Below, piece by piece: positions 6,408-13,643 of a DNA stretch of 14,872 bases. The notes beneath the pieces are model-generated. The model was given only the letters and a program-made list of their open reading frames with translations, had not been told where the DNA came from and searched no databases. A program made the translations under genes and the position numbers. The DNA comes from Pseudomonadota bacterium. GTDB lineage: Bacteria; Pseudomonadota; Gammaproteobacteria; Burkholderiales; Thiobacillaceae. Every line of letters begins with the position of its first letter. Position 1 is the first letter of the stretch. Location of the stretch: positions 1-14,872 of the forward strand of contig JAJYXA010000397.1 of assembly GCA_021791235.1 (NCBI GenBank), written 5' to 3'.

Positions 6408-9400
6408 TCAATCGAGGCTGGGATGACGGGCCGACGGCCGGTCGAGGTGATAGCCCTGCGCCATGTCGACGCCGAAGCTGCGCAGCATGTCGAGAGTGGC
6501 CGCGTCCTCGACGAACTCCGCCACCGTGACCTTGCCGAGCCCCCGCGCGACGTCGATCATGGCCTTGACGAAAGCCTGGTTGTCGCGGTTGTTGGGCAGG
6601 TCGCGGATGAACATGCCGTCGATCTTGAGGATCTGCACGCCGAGGTATTTCAGGTAGGCGAAGGTGGAAAAACCGGAGCCGAAATCGTCGAGGCAGATCA
6701 GGCAGCCGGTCTGCTGCAGCGCCTCGATGAAGCGCTGTGCGTCCTGCATTTCGGAGACGGCGGCGGTTTCGGTCAGTTCGATGATCAGCCGTTTTGGCGC
6801 CACGTCGTGCTGCTCCAGTTGCATATGGATGTAGCGGGGCAGGCTGGGCTCGTCGAAGCTGCGGCCGGAGACGTTGACCGCCAGCGCCGCCAGTTCCGGG
6901 TGGCGCGCCAGCGTCTCGATGCTCTGCCGGATCACCCAGCGGTCGATTTCGAGGATCTGGCCGTTCTTCTCCGCGACCGGAATGAATTGCCCCGGCATGA
7001 CGAGGCGGTCGGCCGCCAGCGGGTCGTGCATCCGCACCAGCGCTTCCAGATGGCTCAGGCTGCCGTCGCGGGTGTGGTAGATGCCCTGGAAATGAAGTTC
7101 CAATCCGCCGCGCTCGAGCGCCTGCGCGATGCGGGTGCTCCAGGTCATGCGTTCCAGCATCGCCTCGGCGATGTTGCGGCTGGCGTCGTACACCGCCCAG
7201 GTGTTCTTGCCGCTGTCCTTGGCCTGATACATCGCGGTGTCGGCGTGCGCCACCAGATCCTCGGCGTTGTCGCCGTGCTCGGGGAACAGCGCGATGCCGA
7301 TGCTGGCGGTGAGACGGATGTTGCTGCCGCGAAAGCGGAACGGGATGGCGGAAATGGCGTGAACGACGCGCTCGGCCAGCTGCGCCGGCTCGTCGCCGTG
7401 TTTCACGTCGACCAGGATGGCGAATTCGTCGCCGCCCAGCCGCGCGAACATCTCGCCGCCGCGTACCAGGCTGGCGACCTCGCCGGCCGCGCGCACCAGA
7501 ACGGTGTCGCCCGCGCGGTGGCCGAAGCTGTCGTTGATGCTCTTGAATTCGTCGAGGTCGAAGTACAGCAGCGCGAAGCGCGCACCGCTGCGCGTCGAGG
7601 CGCTGATCATGCGCTCCAGGTGGTCCTGGAACCGGTGGCGGTTGTGAAGGCCGGTGAGCGCATCGTGCTCCGCCAGATAGATGAGTTGCTGCGCGGTCTG
7701 GCGCTCGTGGGTGATGTCCTCGTAGATCCACAGCCGGCCGATGACGCGACCGTCCGGGTCGGCTACCGGATAGGACAGCTGGGTGAGGATGCGGCCGTCG
7801 TAGAGGTCGATCTCGAAGCGCTCGCTGATTTCGTGGGTGTCGAGCACGTGCAGGATGTGCCTGGAGGCATGGTCGGGGCGCGCGAAGCGGTGGGTCGAAT
7901 GATTGAGCACCTCCTGGGTGGGGCGGCCCACCAGTTCGATGTCTTCCCTGATCGCCCACATGTGGCGGAACGCGGGGTTGACGTATTCGACCTGGCCGTC
8001 GCGATCCTCGAACAGGATGCCGATGCTCATGCCCGACAGCAGCGCCGCCATGCGCCCCTGCTCGCGCTGCGTCAGGGTCAGCAGTTCTAGCTGCCGCTGC
8101 TCGGATGCGCGCAGTTCCTCCAGGCTGCTCGCCAGCGCCATTTCGGTCAGCTTCCGCTCGGTGATGTCGGTCGCAATGCCAAGAAAGCCGGTGATGCGCT
8201 CGTTCTCGTCGCGCAGCGGCGTCACCCCCAGGTTGACGGTCAGGCGGACGCCGTCGCTGCGCACGTAGGTCCATTCGCGCGGGGTCGGGTCGCCGCGGCG
8301 GGCCGGTTCGAGAAAGACATCCTTCCCGTGCAGCGGTTGGCCATATTTGCGGCTCAGCGTTTCGGCGCGTGCCGCTATTTCGGTTGCGTCATGGAGGTGG
8401 GTCAGGGTGTGCTTGCCGACCATGTCCTCCGCGCGGTAGCCGAGCATCTGTTCCGCACCCTTGTTGAACAGGCTGATGTGTCCGTCGGCATCGGTGGCGA
8501 TGATGGCGACCTGGGTGGCGGCGTCGATGACGGCCTGCAGCTGGCGCTGCGCGTTGCGGGTGGCTTTCTCGGCCTGAACGCGCTCGCTGAGGTCGGCGAA
8601 GGAATTCATCACGCACACGGGCGTGCCGGCCTCGTCGAACACCGTGCTGGCCGACAGCTGCAATTCCATCGGCGCGTGGTCGGACCGGCGCGCGCGCAAT
8701 GGCCCCTGCCAGCTGCCGTGCCGCCGCAGGGCCTCCGCCGCCGCCCGGGCCGCCCGCGGGCTGTCCCAGAGATCGGGCAGCGAGCGGCCGAGCACGTCTT
8801 GCGGACCGTTCAGCCGCCACAGCCTGACGAAAGCGGGATTCACATAGCTGATCCTGCCGTCGAGGCCGGTCATGGCAATGGCGTTGATCGAGGATTCGAT
8901 GGCGGCGTCCTTGATGCGCAGGCTTTCGTTGGCCTGGATCAGGGCGGTGGCGTCGCTGATAAAGCCTTCCAGGAAGCGCAAGCGGCCGCCCGCATCGAAT
9001 ATCCCGCGGCCGCGTTCGTAAACCCAGCGCAGCCCGCGATGGCGGGTGCGCAGCCGGTAGGACAGCTCAAAGTCGCGCTGTTTGCCCAGCGCTTTCTGTA
9101 CCTCGTCCCACACCCTGGGCGCATCGTCGGGATGGATCAGGCCACCCAGGGTCACGCTGCGCCGGACAAGAAACTCGTCTGCCGTGTAGCCGCACAATTC
9201 TGCGACGTTTCCCGACAGGTAAACGAGCGACCAGTCGGGATCGTTGTTGCAGCGATAGACGAAGCCCTTGATGGTGCCGAGCATCCGCTGCAGGTCTTCG
9301 CTGTTGCGGGCGCCGGCCTGGCGCGCCAGGGCGATCAGGGACAGCGTGGCGGCAACCGCGCAGAGGGCGCGCAGCAACTGGATCGGCACCCCGGTGGCGG

Positions 9401-10013
9401 CGAGAAAATTCGCCGTGGTCGGGAGCCAGGCGGGCAGGGCGGCCTCATCGGGGGGGACGAAAGGGGTCAGCGCGCCATATCCCAGAAAGGCGGCGGCGAG
9501 GACGCCGAGCCATGCCGTGTAGCCGTCGCCCGGCCCGGCGTGCGCCGGCTGGCTGCGCAGCAGGACGAACAGGGCAAAGCCGGCGAACAGGGCGCCCGGC
9601 AGGCCGATGAAGTAGCGGGCGCCGACCGCCAGGCCGGCCAGCGGGTCGGTCGCTGCCAGCATCCATGCAAGGGTTCCCAGGCCGGTCATGCCGTATAGCC
9701 ATGCGGGATGCGTCCGGATCGAGGACTGTGCGAGCGCGCGGCGGCCAAATTCCAGCAGGGGCAGGTAGGAGGCGACCAGCAGCAGGCTGCCCAAGACCGC
9801 GAGCCAGGGTGCGGGGTTGTGCAGCCGTTCCCGATCGACGAACTCCAGCACGCCGTGCAGCATGCCGAAGGCCGCCAGCAGCCGCAGGTCGCGGGCGAAG
9901 CGCAGCGCCGTGTCCTGCCTCGGCAACACATAGGCCACCACGCCCAGCACAAAAAAGGCCAGCCCGTAAACCTGGGAAATCACTTCCGGATGGGTCACGG
10001 CCCATCCGCTCAT
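6408..10013 (-). CDS. Seven-TM, four-PAS GGDEF-EAL c-di-GMP signalling protein
   Basis: A 1201-residue inner-membrane sensor. Seven hydrophobic segments at about residues 15-30, 45-60, 70-90, 105-128, 133-152, 167-184 and 200-230 form an N-terminal sensor of a type I cannot name. Four PAS(-PAC) domains follow at about 243-365, 368-490, 490-620 and 655-765. A GGDEF domain at about 775-940 has an intact RLGGDEF (GGDEF at 860-864). The inhibitory-site position carries RGGE instead of the usual RxxD five residues before GGDEF. The EAL domain at about 955-1195 keeps the expected motifs: EAL (990-992), AVNVSGRS, ELTET, CLDDFGSGFST, LKIDG, AEFVE and QGYH. Both diguanylate cyclase and phosphodiesterase activity are therefore possible; the net direction is unknown. 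I prefer the ATG at 10011-10013. A TTG at 10059-10061 would add 16 residues, but neither has a clear ribosome binding site. A short inverted repeat (GCCTC-AATC-GAGGC, 6405-6418) spans the stop but lacks a T-run. Confidence 0.93.
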   Translation of the reverse strand: MSGWAVTHPEVISQVYGLAFFVLGVVAYVLPRQDTALRFARDLRLLAAFGMLHGVLEFVDRERLHNPAPWLAVLGSLLLVASYLPLLEFGRRALAQSSIRTHPAWLYGMTGLGTLAWMLAATDPLAGLAVGARYFIGLPGALFAGFALFVLLRSQPAHAGPGDGYTAWLGVLAAAFLGYGALTPFVPPDEAALPAWLPTTANFLAATGVPIQLLRALCAVAATLSLIALARQAGARNSEDLQRMLGTIKGFVYRCNNDPDWSLVYLSGNVAELCGYTADEFLVRRSVTLGGLIHPDDAPRVWDEVQKALGKQRDFELSYRLRTRHRGLRWVYERGRGIFDAGGRLRFLEGFISDATALIQANESLRIKDAAIESSINAIAMTGLDGRISYVNPAFVRLWRLNGPQDVLGRSLPDLWDSPRAARAAAEALRRHGSWQGPLRARRSDHAPMELQLSASTVFDEAGTPVCVMNSFADLSERVQAEKATRNAQRQLQAVIDAATQVAIIATDADGHISLFNKGAEQMLGYRAEDMVGKHTLTHLHDATEIAARAETLSRKYGQPLHGKDVFLEPARRGDPTPREWTYVRSDGVRLTVNLGVTPLRDENERITGFLGIATDITERKLTEMALASSLEELRASEQRQLELLTLTQREQGRMAALLSGMSIGILFEDRDGQVEYVNPAFRHMWAIREDIELVGRPTQEVLNHSTHRFARPDHASRHILHVLDTHEISERFEIDLYDGRILTQLSYPVADPDGRVIGRLWIYEDITHERQTAQQLIYLAEHDALTGLHNRHRFQDHLERMISASTRSGARFALLYFDLDEFKSINDSFGHRAGDTVLVRAAGEVASLVRGGEMFARLGGDEFAILVDVKHGDEPAQLAERVVHAISAIPFRFRGSNIRLTASIGIALFPEHGDNAEDLVAHADTAMYQAKDSGKNTWAVYDASRNIAEAMLERMTWSTRIAQALERGGLELHFQGIYHTRDGSLSHLEALVRMHDPLAADRLVMPGQFIPVAEKNGQILEIDRWVIRQSIETLARHPELAALAVNVSGRSFDEPSLPRYIHMQLEQHDVAPKRLIIELTETAAVSEMQDAQRFIEALQQTGCLICLDDFGSGFSTFAYLKYLGVQILKIDGMFIRDLPNNRDNQAFVKAMIDVARGLGKVTVAEFVEDAATLDMLRSFGVDMAQGYHLDRPSARHPSLD

Positions 10014-10259
10014 GAATGCGCGATCCCGCGGAAGGGGGCCGGTGGACGGGGAGAACGGCAATCGGAGCAGGGAAAAAGGACGGGCGGCGGGAGCGGTGGC
10101 AGGTGTGCGAGCATCGAACCCGGAGCTTTCATCGTGCGGACATCCGTAAAAGGACTATTCGAGCCGGCACGTTACCTTGCGGCGGTCAGAGGGGTCAAGA
10201 CGGCGCCGCTTGCGACGCGTCGACAGGGTTCGAAGCGGCACTTGCGCAGCCAAATGGTT

Positions 10260-10267
10260 TTGTGCAA
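10260..10267. promoter_or_regulatory. TTGTGCAA motif in the first AT-rich island
   Basis: TTGTGCAA sits in an AT-rich island. It is flanked by imperfect inverted sequence: ATG-g-TTT before TGTGC, and AAA-CAT after it. The same 8-mer recurs at 10481-10488 just upstream of the sucrose operon. It could be a regulator's binding site controlling the divergent GGDEF-EAL gene, about 250 bp from that gene's start. The regulator is not identified, and an 8-mer match alone is weak. Confidence 0.25.
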
Positions 10268-10477
10268 ACATAAAAAAACATTTCCCCGCAACCCGTTCCG
10301 ACCGCCGGGGTGGCCGGGTGAATACGGTCATCGTGGGTCCGCGTGCCGCCAAGTCCGTTCAGCCTCGGGCACCCGGTTGTAATGTCGATTGCGGCGCGAT
10401 GCCGGCGGTCTTCAAACCGGACTGCGTCCCCGGACGCCGGCCGTGCATGGCGCCGCGGACAGGATTTCCGGCATGTA

Positions 10478-10494
10478 ATATTGTGCAATATATT
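10478..10494 (+). promoter_or_regulatory. Palindromic operator-like site overlapping a possible -10 element of the sucrose operon
   Basis: ATATTG-TG-CAATAT (10478-10491) is a perfect inverted repeat with 6-bp arms. It overlaps TATATT (10489-10494), a five-of-six match to the -10 consensus, about 20 bp before the kinase ATG. A repressor binding here would block such a promoter. The -35 region (TTTCCG at 10465-10470, 18-bp spacer) is poor. The leader would also be very short if 10514 is the true start and longer if translation begins at the in-frame ATG 10541. Candidate only. Confidence 0.35.
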
Positions 10495-10513
10495 TTTATG
10501 CGGGCATTTATTG

Positions 10514-11488
10514 ATGAATACGTCGAGTGAAGCGACCGCGATGCGTCAGTCTGCCGACGTTTCTTCACCGGCAACGCAAACCGTGATTGCGTTTGGCGAA
10601 ACCCTGGCCGACCAGTTTCGCGACCGCGATGTGCTGGGCGGCGCGCCGTTCAACGTGGCGTGCCATCTCGGCGCGCTGGGGGCGCACCCGGTGCTGGTGA
10701 CGCGGGCGGGCAAGGATGCGCTGGGCGATCGGCTGCTGCAGGCGATGAGCGAACGCGGGCTGGACCTGCGCGGCGTGCAGCGCGATCCGGCGCGCCCGAC
10801 CGGGCGGGTCAAGGTGACCGAGACCGGGAGCGGCCATGCGTTCGACATCCTGTCAGACCAGGCCTACGACCACATCCACGCCGGTCTGGCGCGCATGGTG
10901 GGCTTGTCCTCACATCCGCAAATGGTCTATTTCGGTACGCTGTCGCAACGTAGCGATTCGCGCCGTGCGTTGCATGCGCTGCTCGGCGCAGTCGACGCGT
11001 GCGCGTTTCTGGATGTCAATCTGCGCGATCCCTGGGTGGACGCAGACACGCTGCGCTGGTCGCTGCAACAGGCCGACGTGGCCAAGCTCAACGAGGACGA
11101 GTTGGCTCGCGTCGGCGATCTCTTCTCGCTCGACGGCGCCACTCCGCAAGCCCGTGCCGCCGTGCTGCTGTCGGGCTTCGATCTGCAACGGGTGGTGGTG
11201 ACCCGCGGCGCGGCCGGCGCCTGGACTCTCGATGCTGCCGGGCGCATCGAGTCGGTGGCCGGCAAGCCGTTGCCCGATGGGGTCGATACCGTGGGCGCGG
11301 GCGACGGCTTTGCCGCCGTGTTCATCCTCGGCATGTTGCGCGGCTGGCCGCTGGCCGACCGTCTTGCGCGCGCCGACGCGTTCGCCCGCGCGCTGTGCCG
11401 GATCCGCGGCGCGGTACCGGACTCGCGGGATTTCTATCAGCCGTTCATTCGCGACTGGCAACTCGAAACGGAGGGGGCGCGTGCGTGA
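10514..11488 (+). CDS. PfkB-family carbohydrate kinase, probable fructokinase
   Basis: A soluble sugar kinase (324 residues) of the ribokinase/PfkB family. It is predicted to phosphorylate fructose with ATP to fructose 6-phosphate, the substrate of the next gene's product. The N-terminal family signature GGAPFNVACHLGALG is at about residues 42-56. The C-terminal signature DTVGAGDGFAAVF at 258-270 includes the catalytic Asp264. Substrate choice is inferred from context: fructokinase genes accompany sps and sus in Nitrosomonas-type sucrose clusters. I start at ATG 10514; ATG 10541 is also in frame. Neither has a strong ribosome binding site, and the frame stays open further upstream without looking like protein. 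The stop overlaps the next gene's GTG start by eight bases. Confidence 0.88.
   Translation: MNTSSEATAMRQSADVSSPATQTVIAFGETLADQFRDRDVLGGAPFNVACHLGALGAHPVLVTRAGKDALGDRLLQAMSERGLDLRGVQRDPARPTGRVKVTETGSGHAFDILSDQAYDHIHAGLARMVGLSSHPQMVYFGTLSQRSDSRRALHALLGAVDACAFLDVNLRDPWVDADTLRWSLQQADVAKLNEDELARVGDLFSLDGATPQARAAVLLSGFDLQRVVVTRGAAGAWTLDAAGRIESVAGKPLPDGVDTVGAGDGFAAVFILGMLRGWPLADRLARADAFARALCRIRGAVPDSRDFYQPFIRDWQLETEGARA
11470..11474 (+). promoter_or_regulatory. Ribosome binding site that fixes the GTG start of sps
   Basis: GGAGG, within a longer G-rich run, lies 6 nt before GTG 11481. This selects the GTG rather than the upstream open frame, which only reads through the kinase gene in another frame. 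Confidence 0.75.
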
Positions 11489-13643
11489 TCTGTATGTACT
11501 GATGCTGAGCGTGCACGGCCTGATGCGCGGGCACGATCTGGAACTCGGACGCGATGCCGACACCGGCGGGCAGACCCTCTACGTGATCGAACTGGCGCGG
11601 GCGCTGGGACGGCATCCACGGATCGAGCAGGTCGAGGTGCTGACCCGCCTGGTCGACGATCCCGCGGTGTCGCCGGACTACGCGGCGCCAAGCGAAGGGC
11701 TGGGCGAGCGCGCCCGCCTGGTGCGGCTGCCGTGCGGGCCCAAACGCTATCTGCGCAAGGAAAGCCTGTGGAACCATCTCGACCAGCTGGTCGACCGCAT
11801 CCTCGGCTATCTGCGCCAGCAGCCGCGCCTGCCCGACGTCATCCACAGCCATTACGCCGACGCCGGCTACGTCGGCGTGCAGCTGTCGCAGCTGCTCGGC
11901 ATTCCGCTGGTGCACACCGGCCATTCGCTCGGGCGCTGCAAGCGCCAGCGCCTGCTCGACCACGGCCGCCGCGCCCAGACGATCGACCGCCAGTTCAACT
12001 TCGGCCGCCGCATCGCCGCCGAGGAGGACGTGCTGGCGCACGCCGCGCTGGTGGTCACCAGCACCGCGCAGGAAAGCCACGAGCAGTACGGCCTCTACGA
12101 CAATCATCAGCCGGCGCGCACGGCGGTGATTCCGCCCGGCACCGACACTTCGCGCTTCGCGCCGCCCGTGCGCGCGCCGATCCCGCCGCACGTGCCGGCG
12201 CTGGTCGACCGCTTTTTAGCGCAGCCGAAAAAACCGCTCGTTCTCGCCATCTGCCGTCCCGAAATGCGCAAGAACCTGAGCCGCCTGGTGGCGGCCTTCG
12301 GCGAATCGCCCGAACTGCGCGAACGCGCCAACCTCGCCATCGTCGCCGGCAACCGCGACGACATCCGCAGCCTGGACGAGGCGCAGGCCGGCGTGCTCAG
12401 CGACCTGCTGCTCGACGTCGACCGTTACGACCTGTGGGGCGTCGTCGCGCTGCCCAAGCAGCATCGGCCGGACGACGTTCCCGCGCTCTACCGGCTGGCG
12501 GCGCAGCGGCGCGGCGTGTTCGTCAACCCGGCGCTGACCGAGCCGTTCGGCCTCACCCTGATCGAGGCGGCGGCGAGCGGCCTTCCGGTGGTGGCGACCC
12601 ACGACGGCGGCCCGCGCGAGATCCTCGCGCACTGCGAAAACGGCGTGCTGGTCGACCCGCTCGATCCCGCCGACATCGCCCGCGGCCTGCTCGCCGTGGT
12701 GTCGGACGCCCGCACCTGGCAGCGCTATGCGCGGCGCGGCCTCGGCGGCGTGGCGCGCCACTACACCTGGGATGCCCACGTCGAGAAATATCTGAAGGCG
12801 GTCGACCGCGTGGTTCATCGCGCCCGCAAGCAGGTGCGGCGCGAACGCGTGGCGCAGCGTCCCGTGCCCACCCCCATGCCGTACGTGCAGCGCATGCTGG
12901 TGAGCGACATCGACAACACCCTGATCGGCGACCGCGCCGGGCTTGCCGCGCTGGCGCGCGTGCTGCGCGAGCGGCCGCGCAGCTTCGGCTTCGGCGTCGC
13001 CACCGGGCGCCATCTGCCGAGTGCGCTCGAGGTGCTGCGGCAGGCGCGGGTGCCGCAGCCCGACGTGTTGATCACCGCGGTCGGCAGCGAAATCCATTAC
13101 GGTCCCGAGGTGCGCCCCGACAGCGGCTGGCAGCGCCATGTCCAGCACCTGTGGCGGCGCGATGCGCTGGCCGCGCTGTTCGACGGTCTGCCCGGTCTGA
13201 CGCTGCAATCGGACGACCAGCAGAGCGAATTCAAGCTGAGCTTCATGGTCGATCCGCTGGCCGCGCCGAGCCTGCGCGAACTGAAAACGCGCCTGCGCGA
13301 GGTGCGGCTGCATGCCAACCTGATTCATTCGCACGACATCTATCTCGATGTGCTGCCCATTCGCGCCTCCAAGGGTCAGGCCATCCGCTACCTGGCCTAT
13401 AAATGGGGGATGCCGTTGCGCGCTTTTCTGGTAGCCGGCGATTCGGGCAACGACCTGGAAATGCTGGTCGGCGACACCCAGGCGGTGGTGGTGTCCAACC
13501 ACAGCGCCGAACTGGACAAGCTGCGCGGCATGGAGCAGGTGTATTTTGCCGGCACGCCGTGCGCATTCGGCATTCTCGAAGGCATGGACCACTACGGTTT
13601 GAGATGGCGGGCCGCGCAGGCAGAACTGAAGGAGGTCGCATGA
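11481..13643 (+). CDS. Bifunctional sucrose-phosphate synthase / sucrose-phosphate phosphatase
   Basis: A cytosolic two-domain enzyme (720 residues from GTG 11481). The N-terminal GT-B glycosyltransferase (family 4; about 1-450) joins NDP-glucose and fructose 6-phosphate to sucrose 6-phosphate. The C-terminal HAD-type phosphatase (about 470-720) removes the phosphate to give sucrose. Glycosyltransferase landmarks are LMLSVHGLMRGHDLELGRDADTGGQT near the start, SHYADAGYVG, HTGHSLGR (145-152), the phosphate-binding CRPEMRKN, and EPFGLTLIE (354-362, the E-x7-E pair). Phosphatase landmarks are DIDNT (476-480) with both catalytic aspartates, VATGR, and GDSGND (653-658). The phosphatase therefore looks active, unlike the degenerate domain of plant SPS. 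Its frame overlaps the kinase by 8 bp and the sus gene as ATGA, so the three are one translationally coupled operon. NDP preference (UDP or ADP) cannot be read here. Confidence 0.95.
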   Translation: MRDLYVLMLSVHGLMRGHDLELGRDADTGGQTLYVIELARALGRHPRIEQVEVLTRLVDDPAVSPDYAAPSEGLGERARLVRLPCGPKRYLRKESLWNHLDQLVDRILGYLRQQPRLPDVIHSHYADAGYVGVQLSQLLGIPLVHTGHSLGRCKRQRLLDHGRRAQTIDRQFNFGRRIAAEEDVLAHAALVVTSTAQESHEQYGLYDNHQPARTAVIPPGTDTSRFAPPVRAPIPPHVPALVDRFLAQPKKPLVLAICRPEMRKNLSRLVAAFGESPELRERANLAIVAGNRDDIRSLDEAQAGVLSDLLLDVDRYDLWGVVALPKQHRPDDVPALYRLAAQRRGVFVNPALTEPFGLTLIEAAASGLPVVATHDGGPREILAHCENGVLVDPLDPADIARGLLAVVSDARTWQRYARRGLGGVARHYTWDAHVEKYLKAVDRVVHRARKQVRRERVAQRPVPTPMPYVQRMLVSDIDNTLIGDRAGLAALARVLRERPRSFGFGVATGRHLPSALEVLRQARVPQPDVLITAVGSEIHYGPEVRPDSGWQRHVQHLWRRDALAALFDGLPGLTLQSDDQQSEFKLSFMVDPLAAPSLRELKTRLREVRLHANLIHSHDIYLDVLPIRASKGQAIRYLAYKWGMPLRAFLVAGDSGNDLEMLVGDTQAVVVSNHSAELDKLRGMEQVYFAGTPCAFGILEGMDHYGLRWRAAQAELKEVA
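13629..13636 (+). promoter_or_regulatory. Consensus ribosome binding site of the sucrose synthase gene
   Basis: AAGGAGGT, a full match to the anti-Shine-Dalgarno complement, lies inside the end of the sps coding region, 3 nt before ATG 13640. It fixes the start and is the strongest ribosome binding site in the window, which suggests high translation of sucrose synthase. Confidence 0.8.

Larger units (their letters stand above)
10014..10513. other. Divergent intergenic region between the GGDEF-EAL gene and the sucrose operon
   Basis: This 500-bp stretch holds no convincing gene; the open frames here lack codon structure or extend real genes upstream. It must carry the promoters for both divergent units. 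Two AT-rich islands stand out against GC-rich surroundings: 10251-10284 and 10476-10516. Both contain TTGTGCAA. An imperfect GC-rich inverted repeat lies at 10393-10407 and 10435-10454: outer stem GGCGCgATGC against GCATgGCGCC with one mismatch, inner CGGCG/CGCCG, and a 5-nt bulge. T-loop-like strings (GGTTCGAA and GGGTTCGAT) were checked and do not belong to a tRNA fold. Confidence 0.6.

Noticed and set aside
6405..6418. GCCTC-AATC-GAGGC hairpin across the GGDEF-EAL stop codon as a terminator
   Set aside because: The 5-bp stem is not followed by a T-run on the coding strand.
6306..8090. 594-residue plus-strand open frame opposite the GGDEF-EAL gene (and a similar 456-residue one at 8328-9698)
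   Set aside because: These are mirror frames of conserved PAS, GGDEF and EAL coding sequence. There is no independent evidence of coding.
10014..10061. TTG start adding 16 residues to the GGDEF-EAL protein
   Set aside because: There is no ribosome binding site before the TTG. The ATG at 10011-10013 gives a protein starting just before the first membrane helix.
10110..10240. T-loop-like strings (GGTTCGAA, GGGTTCGAT) suggesting a tRNA
   Set aside because: The T-stem and acceptor arms do not pair on either strand, and no anticodon arm could be placed.
10393..10454. Imperfect GC-rich inverted repeat in the divergent intergenic region
   Set aside because: It has one mismatch and a 5-nt bulge in sequence of very high GC content. 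Chance pairing is likely, so it is noted only in the intergenic entry.
10343..10513. 57 upstream in-frame codons that would extend the PfkB kinase
   Set aside because: The peptide is Arg/Ser/Pro-rich with no similarity to the family, whose N-terminus begins near the TVIAFGE strand. The region also overlaps the AT-rich promoter-like island.
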